Below, one piece after another: positions 8,546 to 18,039 of a stretch of DNA of 47,460 nt (its first letter is position 1; every line of letters starts with the position of its first letter). The position numbers and the translations under genes were made by a program. This DNA comes from Trichococcus flocculiformis. Lineage in GTDB: Bacteria; Bacillota; Bacilli; Lactobacillales; Aerococcaceae. The DNA lies in the NCBI RefSeq assembly GCF_900113645.1, contig NZ_FOQC01000015.1, positions 1-47,460 of the forward strand, in the 5' to 3' direction. The notes under the pieces were generated by a model. That model ran no database searches. It was not told the origin of the DNA and worked only from the letters and a program-made list of their open reading frames with translations.

Positions 8546-9043
8546 ATGCAAAAAACATTCACAAAAACACAAAAATTGACTTTCTCAGCAATGTACATCG
8601 CTATGTATATCGTCATCATGGCTCTGACGCAATCTTTCGCTTTTGGACAATATCAAATCCGCATCGCCACAACTCTTTACGCCCTAGCTTATTTTAACCC
8701 GTTTCTGATCATCCCGGCTGGTCTCGCCAATCTTATGTCGAACCTGTTCTTCGGCGGACTTGGGATCATTGACATGCTTGGAGGAACCCTCGTCGGTATC
8801 ATCACGGCTTCGCTCGTTTACGCTGTCCGCAAATACAACCTGCCGAAGTGGTGTCTGATTTTGCCGATCATCTTCATCCCTGGAATCGTTGTGCCGATCT
8901 ACCTGTCGCAACTGTTGGCCATCCCGTTCCTGCCTCTTGTCGTCAGCCTCTGCATCGGCCAATCGGTACCGGCATTCGTCGGCTACTTTTTGGTGCAGGC
9001 ACTGGAAAAACGATTCTACAAAAGTGCACTATTAAAATCTTAA
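8546..9043 (+). CDS. queT: QueT-family queuosine precursor transporter
   Basis: A 165-aa integral membrane protein with about five hydrophobic helices and the QueT (COG4708) signature region QIRIATTLYALAYFNPFLI. The family is an ECF-type S component thought to import a queuosine precursor such as preQ0 or preQ1. GGTGGA precedes the ATG. queF starts 18 nt downstream, and queC directly abuts queF, so the three form one operon for preQ1 supply. QueT genes of related bacteria often follow a preQ1 riboswitch, but none is recognisable here, where the TnpB element lies immediately upstream. Confidence 0.88.
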   Translation: MQKTFTKTQKLTFSAMYIAMYIVIMALTQSFAFGQYQIRIATTLYALAYFNPFLIIPAGLANLMSNLFFGGLGIIDMLGGTLVGIITASLVYAVRKYNLPKWCLILPIIFIPGIVVPIYLSQLLAIPFLPLVVSLCIGQSVPAFVGYFLVQALEKRFYKSALLKS

Positions 9044-9061
9044 GCGCAAGGAGGAACCACA

Positions 9062-9562
9062 ATGACAGCAGGCAGAAATGAAGCCGATCTGAACGGCATC
9101 ACCCAATTGGGCAACCAACAGACTAAATATCCGCAGGACTACGATCCGAAAGTCCTCGAAACTTTTCCGAACAAGCATCCGGACAACGATTACTTTGTGA
9201 AATTCAACTGCCCCGAATTCACAAGCTTGTGCCCGATGACGGGACAGCCCGATTTTGCGACCATCTACATTTCCTACGTCCCGGGAGAGATCATGGTCGA
9301 AAGTAAATCGTTGAAGCTTTACCTTTTCAGTTTCCGCAACCACGGCGACTTCCACGAGGATTGCATGAACATCATCATGAAGGATCTGATTGCATTGATG
9401 GCGCCGAAATACATCGAGGTGTGGGGCAAATTCACACCGAGAGGCGGCATCTCGATCGATCCTTACTGCAACTACGGCAAACCCGACACAAGATGGGCAG
9501 ACGTGGCTTGGCAACGATTGGCGCAGCACGATCTTTATCCCGAGAAAGTCGATAACCGCTAG
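9062..9562 (+). CDS. queF: NADPH-dependent 7-cyano-7-deazaguanine reductase
   Basis: QueF reduces preQ0 to preQ1, the base inserted into tRNA by Tgt. The 166-aa length is that of the unimodular Bacillus-type enzyme. Cys57 in [13 protein letters not shown] forms the thioimide with the nitrile and Asp64 is the catalytic acid, matching B. subtilis Cys55 and Asp62. The NADPH-binding E(S/L)K-S-LK-type motif [15 protein letters not shown] is intact. AAGGAGG precedes the start. It lies between queT and queC in one operon. Confidence 0.95.
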   Translation: MTAGRNEADLNGITQLGNQQTKYPQDYDPKVLETFPNKHPDNDYFVKFNCPEFTSLCPMTGQPDFATIYISYVPGEIMVESKSLKLYLFSFRNHGDFHEDCMNIIMKDLIALMAPKYIEVWGKFTPRGGISIDPYCNYGKPDTRWADVAWQRLAQHDLYPEKVDNR

Positions 9563-10231
9563 ATGGAAAATGTGAACGGGACAACGCAAAAACAAGCCTT
9601 GGTCATCTTTTCAGGCGGGCAGGATTCCACGACTTGCCTGATCCAAGCCATCCAAAAGTACGGCGCGGCAAACACAGTGGCCCTTTCCTTCAGCTATGGC
9701 CAACGCCATGGCATCGAACTGGAACGGGCGGCCTGGATCGCTAACGATCTGGGGGTCGAGCACCACATCCTGGACGCGAGCGTCATGGGCAAAGTCACGA
9801 CGAACGCATTGATGGATGAGTCGCAGACAATCAAGGAAGCCGATGCTGAGGACTATCCGAATACCTTCGTCGACGGCCGGAACGCCCTATTCCTGTTGCT
9901 GGCCGGCATCTTTGCCAAGTCCAAAGGCATCCGCAACATCATCCTAGGCGTGTGCGAAACGGACTTCAGCGGCTATCCAGACTGCCGCGATGTGTTCGTC
10001 AAATCGATGAACGTGACCCTGAACTTGGCCATGGATTACAATTTCAACGTCGAAACGCCGTTGATGTACCTGACCAAAGCGCAGACATGGGAGCTGGCGG
10101 ATCAGCTGGGTTGCCTCGCCTACATCGAGGAACATACCCATACTTGTTATATGGGAGTCCCCGGCGGTTGCGGCGAGTGCCCATCCTGCAAACTCCGCAA
10201 CGCCGGACTGGCAGAATATTTGAATAAATAA
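9563..10231 (+). CDS. queC: 7-cyano-7-deazaguanine synthase
   Basis: QueC converts 7-carboxy-7-deazaguanine to preQ0 using ATP and ammonia. It has the PP-loop FSGGQDST (16-23) and a C-terminal zinc site, [15 protein letters not shown], with four cysteines. The ATG immediately follows the queF stop, which suggests coupling; a GTG at 9572 is an alternative. queD, queE and folE are not in the window and must lie elsewhere if the pathway is complete. A terminator follows. Confidence 0.95.
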   Translation: MENVNGTTQKQALVIFSGGQDSTTCLIQAIQKYGAANTVALSFSYGQRHGIELERAAWIANDLGVEHHILDASVMGKVTTNALMDESQTIKEADAEDYPNTFVDGRNALFLLLAGIFAKSKGIRNIILGVCETDFSGYPDCRDVFVKSMNVTLNLAMDYNFNVETPLMYLTKAQTWELADQLGCLAYIEEHTHTCYMGVPGGCGECPSCKLRNAGLAEYLNK

Positions 10232-10234
10232 GAA

Positions 10235-10290
10235 AAAATAGCCCTCTGGCTGTTCCGCTGCTGTGGATCATCCGGAGGGCTATTTGTTTT
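10235..10290 (+). terminator. Terminator of the que operon
   Basis: AAATAGCCCTC (10237-10247 region) pairs with GAGGGCTATTT (10275-10285 region), followed by TTTT. Confidence 0.8.
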
Positions 10291-10333
10291 CACCAAAGGC
10301 AACTGTCCAGTCTCTGGGTCACCATACATACAG

Positions 10334-10349
10334 AAGCAAACGTTTGCTT
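10334..10349. promoter_or_regulatory. Perfect 16-nt palindrome AAGCAAACGTTTGCTT
   Basis: A symmetric CG-centred site of LacI/GalR operator type. It sits between the queC terminator and the 3' end of metK, with no promoter visible there, so its function is unclear. Confidence 0.3.
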
Positions 10350-10364
10350 TCCTGCCTATCCAGC

Positions 10365-11597
10365 TTACTGTCCTTGTCCAGCATTCCCTTCCTGATTTTC
10401 CATATCCTTATTCAAAGCTTTCATTTCATCAGCCAGCAAATCGGCCTTATCGGTACGCTCCCAAGGAAGATCCAATTCGGGCCTGCCGAAATGTCCATAA
10501 CAAGCAAGATTTCTGTAGATTGGCTTCCGCAGATCAAAATTGCGGATGATTGCAGCTGGACGCAGGTCGAAGTGCTTATTGATCAGTTCTTCGATTAATT
10601 CTTCGGAGAGGCTAGCCGTCCCGAACGTTTCAACACGGACGGAAACGGGCCTCGCCACTCCGATGACATAGGCCAGCTGGATTTCACAGCTGTCTGCCAA
10701 GCCGGCAGCCACGACGTTCTTCGCCACATATCGGGCAGCGTATGCGGCGGAGCGGTCGACTTTGGTCGGGTCCTTCCCGGAGAAGGAGCCTCCGCCATGC
10801 CGTGCATAACCACCATAAGTATCGACGATAATCTTTTTACCGGTCCATCCCGAATCACCTGCAGGACCGCCGATGACGAAACGGCCGGTGGCATTGACGA
10901 AATATTTCGTCTGATCATCCAACAGCTCCGCCGGGATAACGGCCGGAATCACCATTCGAAGCATGTCCTCTCTGATCCGTTCCTGATCGACCGATTCGTC
11001 ATGCTGACAGGCGATCACGACCGCTTCGATCCTTTTGACATGGCCGTCCGCATATTCCACGGTCACCTGCGTTTTTCCGTCCGGCCTCAGATAGAGCAGT
11101 TCCCCTGATTTCCGCAGCTCGGCAACCTTTTTGGCCAGCCTATGAGCCAACATGATCGGCAGCGGCATCAACTCCGGCGTTTCCTTGCAGGCATAGCCGA
11201 ACATCAATCCCTGATCGCCTGCTCCCAATTGGTCCGCTTCATCGTCCGATCCGAGCCGCTTTTCCAAAGAGGAGCCGACCCCCGCAGCGATATCCGGTGA
11301 TTGCCTGTCCAAACCGATCAGGACGGAACAAGCCTTCCCATCGATACCAAAGTCGCTGTCCGTGTAGCCGACAGCCTGAATGATGGACCGCACGATGGCC
11401 GGAATATCCACCGTGCTGACAGTCGTGATCTGGCCGAAAACCGTGATCAAACCAGTACTGGCGGAAACATCGCAAGCCACCCGCGCGAACGGATCCTCCT
11501 TCAGAATGGCATCCAATATCCCGTCGGCTATCTGATCGCAGAGCTTATCCGGATGCCCCTCCATGACCGATTCCGAGGTGAAAAATGTTCTCTTCAT
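10365..11597 (-). CDS. metK: S-adenosylmethionine synthetase
   Basis: MetK makes SAM from methionine and ATP. It is 410 aa long with N-terminal [20 protein letters not shown], the [12 protein letters not shown] signature and the glycine-rich [19 protein letters not shown] segment. The C-terminal tail is short and polar. AGAGGCGAT precedes the ATG. It lies 65 nt behind a truncated LigB-like gene on the same strand. The S-MK box riboswitch that controls metK in many Lactobacillales was looked for in the short leader and not seen. Confidence 0.96.
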   Translation of the reverse strand: MKRTFFTSESVMEGHPDKLCDQIADGILDAILKEDPFARVACDVSASTGLITVFGQITTVSTVDIPAIVRSIIQAVGYTDSDFGIDGKACSVLIGLDRQSPDIAAGVGSSLEKRLGSDDEADQLGAGDQGLMFGYACKETPELMPLPIMLAHRLAKKVAELRKSGELLYLRPDGKTQVTVEYADGHVKRIEAVVIACQHDESVDQERIREDMLRMVIPAVIPAELLDDQTKYFVNATGRFVIGGPAGDSGWTGKKIIVDTYGGYARHGGGSFSGKDPTKVDRSAAYAARYVAKNVVAAGLADSCEIQLAYVIGVARPVSVRVETFGTASLSEELIEELINKHFDLRPAAIIRNFDLRKPIYRNLACYGHFGRPELDLPWERTDKADLLADEMKALNKDMENQEGNAGQGQ

Positions 11598-11662
11598 ACT
11601 TTATCGCCTCTTTTTATTAAAAAATGAATGACACAACCTTCCAAAAACTTGTTTTACAAACT

Positions 11663-12196
11663 TCACGCATCCTTGATTTGCTCTTCGGACTCCGAAGGCA
11701 TGAAGGTTGCGACAAGGTAACCGACCCCGAAAGGACCTTCGTAGGAGAGCACTTCCGCTTCATATGCCCTGCCTTCGAACGCTCCCGTCAGGAACAGGAT
11801 GGAGCGCAACCCGCACTCCGCCGCCCTTTCAAGGAACCCGGCATCCAACCGCAACAGCTGCCCGGCATCCTTTTCCTTAATGGCTTTGACCACTAATTTA
11901 TCAAACAAAAGCCCCGCCGAATGGTAGCCGTAAGGCCCCTCCGGCTTCAGCACGTGCGACAGATCGGAAGAAGCGATGATGGCAGTGCGCAGATCCGATC
12001 GGTCGTAAGCTTCCCCATAACGTTTTCCCCATTCGTAGTAGTGCTCGTAGGAAGGCACCGTCACCAAAATCTTTTCCGTTTCCAGGTTGGGCGGCAGTTG
12101 TCTGTCGAGATAATGCATGGGCACTTCAAAACCGTGGCCTTCATGCGGTTTCACAATACAAAAATTTAACAGGCAGATTTCCGAAAAATCCACCAT
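11663..12196 (-). pseudogene. Truncated AmmeMemoRadiSam protein B / class III extradiol dioxygenase-like
   Basis: The 177-codon frame matches the C-terminal part of the MEMO/LigB-like protein B family: HEGHGFEVPMHYL, AIIASSDLSHVL and a closing GPFGVGYLVATF. Normal members are about 260-270 aa and begin with a PHPP-type metal-binding region, which is missing. Only about 130 nt separate this frame from the divergent acetyltransferase gene, with no trace of the missing part. No good ribosome binding site precedes the first ATG. It is therefore most likely a 5'-deleted remnant. The metK gene follows on the same strand. Confidence 0.6.
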
Positions 12197-12259
12197 GCCT
12201 TGATACTGGCATAAATTTTTTTGTAAACGAAAAAGTAAAATAGCCTCTGATTCATTTTA

Positions 12260-12290
12260 TTGATCAAGTTGGTGAATATTGGGCTATAAT
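12260..12290 (+). promoter_or_regulatory. Promoter of the sugar O-acetyltransferase gene
   Basis: TTGATC (12260-12265), 19 nt, TATAAT (12285-12290); the gene starts 34 nt downstream. Confidence 0.5.
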
Positions 12291-12323
12291 TAGTAAAAAT
12301 ACTATATGTCAGGAGAGTATAAA

Positions 12324-12893
12324 ATGAAATCAGAAAAAGAAAAAATGATCGCCGGAGAACCCTATTTGGCCGGTGATGCGGAGCTCGTCGCCTTAAGGCA
12401 GAACGCACGTGAAAACATGCGCGCATTCAACGACGAAATAGACCCCCGCAAGCGCAGCGAGCTGTTGAAAAACTGGTTCGGGAAGACCGGCCAGAAAATC
12501 TACATGGAGCCGTCGCTTTCATTGGACTACGGTTCCAATATCTTTGTCGGCGAGAATTTCTATGCGAACTTCAATTGCACGATACTGGACACCTGCCCGG
12601 TCACATTCGGGAACAACGTGATGATCGCACCGAACGTCAGCTTTTATACGGCCACCCATCCGATTGATCCGGTCGAACGGAACAGTGGAACGGAGTACGG
12701 CAAACCGATCACGATCGGTGACAACGTCTGGATCGGAGGCTCTTCCGTAATCGGTCCGGGGGTCACGCTGGGGGACAATGTTGTCGTCGGTATGGGCAGT
12801 GTCGTGACTAAATCTTTTCCTGACAATGTCGTGATTGCAGGGAACCCGGCGCGCGTCATCCGCCAAATCGAACTTTCCGAAGCCAAGTCCTAA
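12324..12893 (+). CDS. Sugar O-acetyltransferase (maltose/galactoside acetyltransferase family)
   Basis: A 189-aa left-handed beta-helix acetyltransferase of the Maa/LacA group. After an N-terminal helical cap come hexapeptide repeats. The active-site-like stretch is FYTATHPIDPVERNSGTEYGKPI, with the His of the family, and NVWIGGSSVIGPGVTLGDN follows. The enzyme would transfer acetyl from acetyl-CoA to a sugar; the natural substrate is unknown. An ATG at 12306 precedes the AGGAG at 12311-12315, so the ATG at 12324 is the start. Confidence 0.88.
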   Translation: MKSEKEKMIAGEPYLAGDAELVALRQNARENMRAFNDEIDPRKRSELLKNWFGKTGQKIYMEPSLSLDYGSNIFVGENFYANFNCTILDTCPVTFGNNVMIAPNVSFYTATHPIDPVERNSGTEYGKPITIGDNVWIGGSSVIGPGVTLGDNVVVGMGSVVTKSFPDNVVIAGNPARVIRQIELSEAKS

Positions 12894-12907
12894 ATACACG
12901 AGTAAAA

Positions 12908-12950
12908 AAACGATCGCGTAAGCTGCATCCAGCTGAGCGCGATCGTTTCT
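12908..12950. terminator. Bidirectional terminator
   Basis: AAACGATCGCG (12908-12918) pairs with CGCGATCGTTT (12938-12948). A-rich and T-rich flanks serve both converging genes. Confidence 0.85.
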
Positions 12951-12963
12951 TTGCTTTCAACAA

Positions 12964-14097
12964 CTACTTCTCTGTCTGTTCTTCCGTCAGCAACCGATGG
13001 ATGGCTTTATCGACCAAGGCGACTGGAAACCCGACAATCGTATTGTAGTCCCCTTCGATCCCGAAAACCCAAAGCGCAGCTTCCTCTTGGATGCCGTATG
13101 CTCCGGCTTTGTCCATCGGCTTGCCCGATGCCACATATGCCTTCACTTCCGCCTCCATGCGATCATCCCACTCAAAGAAGCTGACTTTCGTCTCAGAAGC
13201 AAAGGTCTCTTCCTTTTCGCCCCATAAAATGCTAACGCCGGTCAGGACCGAGTGGGTCTTACCAGCCAGTGCGCGCAACATCGCATAGGCATCGGCCTCA
13301 TCAACCGGTTTGCCGAGGATTTTTTCGTCCAACATGACCACAGTGTCGGAGCCGATGACCATCGCTTCGCTGTTCTCACGGTGGATAACCGCCGCTTTTT
13401 CCCGCGCCAACGTTTCCACCAGCTCAGTGGCCGGTTCAACGAACGGATCCTGTCCCGCTTCGGCGAGGATGCGTTCTTCTATCGCTTTTTCGTCGATATC
13501 CGCAGCCTGGACCGCGAAATTCTTTATGCACAAGGACAGCAACTCGCTGCGTCTTGGCGATTGGCTCGCCAATATGATTTTCGGATTCATTTGTTCTACC
13601 CTTTCTTCTTCAAAGTGCAAAATCATGTCATACCAAACAGCATTCCCATGCGTTGAACTTGATTTGCCGCTGTTCACCAACCCGAATTTCTCATAATAAG
13701 GGATCTTTTCTTCTTTGCAGCAAAGCGTCAAGCCTTTTCTGGCCGCTTTCCTGCTGGCATCTATCAGTGCCATAAGCAACTTTTCCGCAATTCCCTGCCT
13801 TCTGAAAGCCGGATCCACATCCAAACCGAATACGCTTTGATAAGCACCCTCCGGATTATGCAGGCCAGCATCATGGTAGTGGGCATCGCGGATGATCGGT
13901 TCATCGATGACTGCCCCGTTCACGAACCCCACCAATTCGCCCTCGACTTCGGCAACAAGGAAGCTTTCAGGGAACAGTTTCAGCCGCTCGCTGAGTGATG
14001 CTAGCGTCGCTGCCTCGGCTTCCGGAAAACACGCATCCTCAATTATTTTCAATGCAACCAAATCCTGAAGATCCGCTTTCCTGATCTCAACTTTCAT
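12964..14097 (-). CDS. GNAT acetyltransferase fused to Maf nucleotide pyrophosphatase
   Basis: One continuous frame of 377 aa joins two usually separate proteins. Residues 1-165 are a GNAT domain (VFGLDVDPAFRRQGIAEKLLMALI, acetyl-CoA loop). Residues 170-377 are a complete Maf protein (ILASQSPRRSELL, GSDTVV, KTHSVLTGV, GDYNTIVGFPV), a dTTP/UTP pyrophosphatase family member linked to septum formation. The start at 14097 has GGGAGGAA 7 nt upstream; the frame extends further 5' without a site. The Maf part begins at an in-frame ATG (13590-13588) preceded by AAAGGG, so a stand-alone Maf could also be made by internal initiation. The GNAT substrate is unknown. Confidence 0.85.
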   Translation of the reverse strand: MKVEIRKADLQDLVALKIIEDACFPEAEAATLASLSERLKLFPESFLVAEVEGELVGFVNGAVIDEPIIRDAHYHDAGLHNPEGAYQSVFGLDVDPAFRRQGIAEKLLMALIDASRKAARKGLTLCCKEEKIPYYEKFGLVNSGKSSSTHGNAVWYDMILHFEEERVEQMNPKIILASQSPRRSELLSLCIKNFAVQAADIDEKAIEERILAEAGQDPFVEPATELVETLAREKAAVIHRENSEAMVIGSDTVVMLDEKILGKPVDEADAYAMLRALAGKTHSVLTGVSILWGEKEETFASETKVSFFEWDDRMEAEVKAYVASGKPMDKAGAYGIQEEAALWVFGIEGDYNTIVGFPVALVDKAIHRLLTEEQTEK

Positions 14098-14241
14098 CCG
14101 CTGATTCCTCCCTTTCTGTACATAGTTCATATTACCGACAAATTTTCGATTTTTCCAGAGAATTCCATCTGGGCGGCCTCCTAGGGAAAAAACATTGTCC
14201 GGATTAGACAAACCGCCCTCTCTCACTGTTCAGGAAAGCGA

Positions 14242-14270
14242 TTGCATTCCCTGCGGATCGAGAGTATGAT
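14242..14270 (+). promoter_or_regulatory. Promoter of the OFA-type MFS gene
   Basis: TTGCAT (14242-14247), 17 nt, TATGAT (14265-14270), 62 nt ahead of the start codon. Confidence 0.6.
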
Positions 14271-14332
14271 TACGATAGCTTGATAAAATATTCACGCAAT
14301 CCATATTATCATTACCTAAGGGGGGCTTCAAA

Positions 14333-15580
14333 ATGAACAATATCGAAAATAAATGGATGCGAGCCGCTATCCCGGCACTGCTGATCCATTGCAGCATCGG
14401 CACAGTCTACTGTTGGTCTTTGCTGAAAGGGGGCATCGCCGACTACATCGGCAGGCCGAAAGGCGAGGTCGAATGGGCTTTCAGTCTGGCAATTTTCTGT
14501 CTCGGGATGTCGGCAGCTTTCGCCGGTAAAATCGTCGAAAGGGATATCCATAAGGCTTCCTTGATTGCAGCTGTGTGCTTCGCAGCAGGAATGGCTGGTA
14601 CCGGCTTTTTCATCCAGCAAAAGTCGCTGATCGGGATTTTCCTGAGCTATGGCGTTTTGATGGGCATCGGGTGCGGTATCGGATATCTTTCGCCGGTAAA
14701 GACCTTGATGCTTTGGTTCAAGAATAACAAAGGCCTCGCCACTGGAATAGCGGTTGCAGGGTTCGGGTTGGCCAAAGTAATCGCCAGCCCAATCATCGAG
14801 ATGTTGCTGGGTGCAACAAACTCAGACGGTACACTCGCTGATCCTTCTCGTCTCTACAAGCTATTCTACATCCTGGCTGTTGTCTACTTCATCATGATGT
14901 TCGCGGGTCATCTTCTTTTGAAGAAGCCGGCGGATTGGGTCGAAGTGAGCGCACAGGCAAAAGGCACCCATACGCTTGATATCTTCAAGAATAAGACATT
15001 CATCGGCATCTGGCTGATGTTTTATCTCAACATCACTTGCGGACTGGCACTCATCTCCCAGGAAAAGGATCTGCTTCATTCCATTGGTTTTGGCGCAATT
15101 GCCACGATCAGTTCCTTGACTGCGATTTTCAATGCCGGCGGAAGGCTCGGATTTTCGGCGTTCGCCGATAGGCTAAAGGACCGGAATACCATTTATATTT
15201 GGATTTTCGGGCTATCGATTGGAGCTACGACGATTACGCTTTTAGCGAACGGAGTGGACAATGCCATCGTGCCGCTGATCATTTTGTTGCTATGTGTCAT
15301 CAACGCCGGTTACGGCGGTGGTTTTTCAAGTCTTCCACCGCTATTGGCGGACCGCTTCGGAATGGAGACCATCAGTACTGTCCATGGACTGACTTTATCG
15401 GCTTGGGCTTTTGCCGGTTTGTCCGGTAACCAGCTGAGCGCCCTCATCATCGCGAAGACCGGCTCGTATAACAATGTCTTGTATGCCATCTTGGCGATGT
15501 ATGCTGTCGCTTTCTTCATCAGCGCTTTCCTGTTACGGGCCAAATCGGACCAAAAAAAGATACATCCCGTCCACCACTGA
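14333..15580 (+). CDS. OFA-family MFS transporter (oxalate/formate antiporter-like)
   Basis: A 415-aa membrane protein with about 12 hydrophobic helices. Family features include AIPALLIHCSIGTVYCWSL at the N-terminus and the loop GIGCGIGYLSPVKTLMLWFKNNKGLATG between helices. OFA members exchange small carboxylates such as oxalate, formate or lactate; the substrate here cannot be read from sequence. AAGGGGGG precedes the ATG. The gene stands alone between its promoter and a strong shared terminator. Confidence 0.85.
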   Translation: MNNIENKWMRAAIPALLIHCSIGTVYCWSLLKGGIADYIGRPKGEVEWAFSLAIFCLGMSAAFAGKIVERDIHKASLIAAVCFAAGMAGTGFFIQQKSLIGIFLSYGVLMGIGCGIGYLSPVKTLMLWFKNNKGLATGIAVAGFGLAKVIASPIIEMLLGATNSDGTLADPSRLYKLFYILAVVYFIMMFAGHLLLKKPADWVEVSAQAKGTHTLDIFKNKTFIGIWLMFYLNITCGLALISQEKDLLHSIGFGAIATISSLTAIFNAGGRLGFSAFADRLKDRNTIYIWIFGLSIGATTITLLANGVDNAIVPLIILLLCVINAGYGGGFSSLPPLLADRFGMETISTVHGLTLSAWAFAGLSGNQLSALIIAKTGSYNNVLYAILAMYAVAFFISAFLLRAKSDQKKIHPVHH

Positions 15581-15590
15581 CACAACAAAT

Positions 15591-15637
15591 AAAAATCCGG
15601 CGACAAGTCATCACGTATGACTCGTCGCCGGATTTTT
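15591..15637. terminator. Very strong bidirectional terminator
   Basis: A 21-bp stem (15591-15611 with 15617-15637) has one imperfect pair. AAAAA and TTTTT flanks serve the MFS gene and the metH operon, which converge here. Confidence 0.93.
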
Positions 15638-18019
15638 TTAAGCTTGTCCGAAAACTGTTTCGGCTACTGTGACACCGGCTCGGGCATCTTTGCAGTAGTA
15701 ATCCGCGCCGATGGCTTTGGCGTACTTTTCTGTCAGTACGGCTCCTCCGACGAAGACCTTCACAGACAAATCCGCCTCGCGCAGGGCCGAGATTGTATCC
15801 TCCATCGCAGTGACGGTCGTCGTCATCAACGCAGACAGCCCGACCAGTTTGACCTGATGTTGCTTGGCAACCGCCACAACCTCCTCAATCGGAACATCTT
15901 TGCCCAGGTCGATGACGTCGTAGCCATAGTTTTCAAGCAGAACTTTCGCCAGATTCTTTCCGATATCGTGGATATCCCCTCTTACGGTAGCCATCACGAT
16001 GGTTCCCTTCGATTCCAGCTTCTCATTGCCTCCAGCAAGTTTTGCACGGATCGTCTCGAAGGCTTTACCGGCCGTTTCGGCGGCGCGGATCAGCTGAGGC
16101 AGGAAGATGTTTTTCTGCTCATAGAGTTTGCCGACTTCATCCAATGCCGGCACGATGTGATCGTCCACGACAGCCAATGGCGTATTGTCTTTAAGCAGCG
16201 CGTTGGTTGCCTTCATGATCCCAGCTTCATCGCCCTCCAACAGCATTTCCCGGTAGGAACGTACCACGTTTTCCTGCTTGGGACCATCGGATTTGACCAC
16301 AGCCTTTTTGTTGTTGTAGTCGATATAGTCGATGGCACCTTCGTCTTGCCCTGAAAGAACATTGAAGGCGCGCATCGTGTCGACGATTCCGTCGGCCCCT
16401 GGGTTGATGATGACCGTATCCAATCCCGAAGTCAGGGCCATCGCAAAATAGGTTCGGTTGATCAAGGCTCGGAAAGGCAGTCCATAGGAAACGTTGCTCA
16501 ACCCCAAAGTAGTCAACGCCTTCGTGTTTTCCTTGACCCAACGCAATGCCTTCAACGTCTCCATGACCGCTTTCTGCTGGGCTGCCGCAGTGAGCACAAG
16601 GCAATCCACCAACAAGCGCTCTGCACCGATGCCATACGCTTCCGCTCGCTCGATCAATTTCTGGGCGACCTTGGTCCGGCCGTCAGCGTCATCCGGGATG
16701 CCCGCTTCATCCAGACACAAGGCAACCACAAAGGCGCCGTATTTCTGGACGATCGGATAGATTTCGGCCATCGAGGATTCTTTCCCGTTGACCGAATTGA
16801 CGATTGCGACACCGCTGTAGCGCCTCAAAGCTGCTTCAAGCACTTCCGGTTTGGTCGAATCGAACTGGAGCGGCGCTTCCACTAGACCGCTCATGCCATC
16901 GATGATTTTTGTCATATAGTCCGTTTCGTCGATCATCGGCAAAGAGGTGTTGACGTCCAAAACATCCGCACCTTTTTGGACCTGCTCAAAAGCGACTTTG
17001 ATGGCCGCCAAGGGATTGCCTGCCACGAATTGTTCCTTCAAACCCTTGTTGCCTGACGGGTTGATCCGCTCCCCGATGAGGGTGATCTGGCCGTCCAGGC
17101 AAACTTTTTTCTGCGCCGAGCAGATGTACCGCTTCAATTTATTGGCTTCTCTTTTCACAAAAGACGCCTTGGCCTGCTGCAGATCACGGATGTATTCCGG
17201 AGTCGTGCCGCAGCACCCGCCGATCACGGAGACCCCCAAACCGGCCAATTCCTTGGCCACCTCAAGGTAATCCTTGGAAACGACGTTATATTTGGCGACC
17301 CCAGCTTCCGTCACAGGGATACCGGCATTGGCCTGCACCATCACCGGCGTATTCGTGAAGGCCAAAATCCTTTTGATGATGGGAATCAATTCCTTTGGCC
17401 CCAATGAGCAGTTTACGCCCAGCACATCTACACCCAATGCATCCAAGGAGAGCGCCATGATTTCCGGCTCGGTTCCGGTCAAAGTGTTGCCGTCCTCCGT
17501 AAAGGTCATCGTCGCAAAGATCGGCAGGTCGCTATTTTCTTTCGCCGCTAACACGGCCGCGCGCATTTCCGCCAGATCCGACATCGTTTCGATGAGGATC
17601 AGATCCGCTCCGGCCGCAGCCCCGATCATCACTTGTTCGCGGAAGTAATCGTAAGCCTGGTCGAAATCAAGCAATCCGATCGGTTTCATCATCTTTCCGA
17701 CCGGTCCGATATCGAGCGCCACTTTCGCCTCGGTCCCTGCCGTTGACGTTTTGGCGATTTCAATAGCAGCAGTGATCACTTCCGTAACGGAGTAACCGGT
17801 CTCCTCCAGTTTGTAGGCATTCGCACCAAAAGTATTTGTCGTGATGAACTGCGCACCGGCTTCGACGTACTCCCGATGAATCCGGCCCAGCAGCTCGGGA
17901 TCTTCCAGATTCAACGCTTCCGGATTTTGGCCTGCTTTCATCCCGTATGCCTGGAGCATCGTACCCATCGCTCCATCGAAGAGAAGCAGTTCTTCGCCGA
18001 TTTGTTTTCTGATATCCAT
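15638..18019 (-). CDS. metH: Cobalamin-dependent methionine synthase lacking the activation domain
   Basis: MetH transfers methyl from methyl-tetrahydrofolate through cobalamin to homocysteine. At 793 aa it lacks the C-terminal SAM-binding activation domain of the roughly 1,230-aa E. coli enzyme. Present are the homocysteine domain (1 to about 290; zinc ligands Cys204, Cys269, Cys270), the pterin domain (from about 315, GERINPSGNKGLKE) and the B12 module with DIHDIG, where His684 would be the cobalt ligand. The missing function is probably supplied by the protein encoded directly upstream (18040-18705). GGGGGGAC precedes the ATG. It is the last gene of the operon with metF. Confidence 0.95.
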   Translation of the reverse strand: MDIRKQIGEELLLFDGAMGTMLQAYGMKAGQNPEALNLEDPELLGRIHREYVEAGAQFITTNTFGANAYKLEETGYSVTEVITAAIEIAKTSTAGTEAKVALDIGPVGKMMKPIGLLDFDQAYDYFREQVMIGAAAGADLILIETMSDLAEMRAAVLAAKENSDLPIFATMTFTEDGNTLTGTEPEIMALSLDALGVDVLGVNCSLGPKELIPIIKRILAFTNTPVMVQANAGIPVTEAGVAKYNVVSKDYLEVAKELAGLGVSVIGGCCGTTPEYIRDLQQAKASFVKREANKLKRYICSAQKKVCLDGQITLIGERINPSGNKGLKEQFVAGNPLAAIKVAFEQVQKGADVLDVNTSLPMIDETDYMTKIIDGMSGLVEAPLQFDSTKPEVLEAALRRYSGVAIVNSVNGKESSMAEIYPIVQKYGAFVVALCLDEAGIPDDADGRTKVAQKLIERAEAYGIGAERLLVDCLVLTAAAQQKAVMETLKALRWVKENTKALTTLGLSNVSYGLPFRALINRTYFAMALTSGLDTVIINPGADGIVDTMRAFNVLSGQDEGAIDYIDYNNKKAVVKSDGPKQENVVRSYREMLLEGDEAGIMKATNALLKDNTPLAVVDDHIVPALDEVGKLYEQKNIFLPQLIRAAETAGKAFETIRAKLAGGNEKLESKGTIVMATVRGDIHDIGKNLAKVLLENYGYDVIDLGKDVPIEEVVAVAKQHQVKLVGLSALMTTTVTAMEDTISALREADLSVKVFVGGAVLTEKYAKAIGADYYCKDARAGVTVAETVFGQA

Positions 18020-18039
18020 TATTTTTTGTCCCCCCTAGC

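Noticed and set aside
11598-11662. S-MK (SAM-III) riboswitch before metK
   Set aside because: The 65-nt leader lacks the conserved GGAUGGC-type core and is too short.
12166-12426. 86-codon minus-strand frame over the start of the acetyltransferase gene
   Set aside because: It is antisense to a well-supported gene and its promoter, so it is a shadow frame.
14171-14218. GGGCGG...CCGCCC with inner TTGTC/GACAA before the MFS gene
   Set aside because: Considered as a fourth TTGTCC repeat, but arm length and spacing differ; too weak to call.
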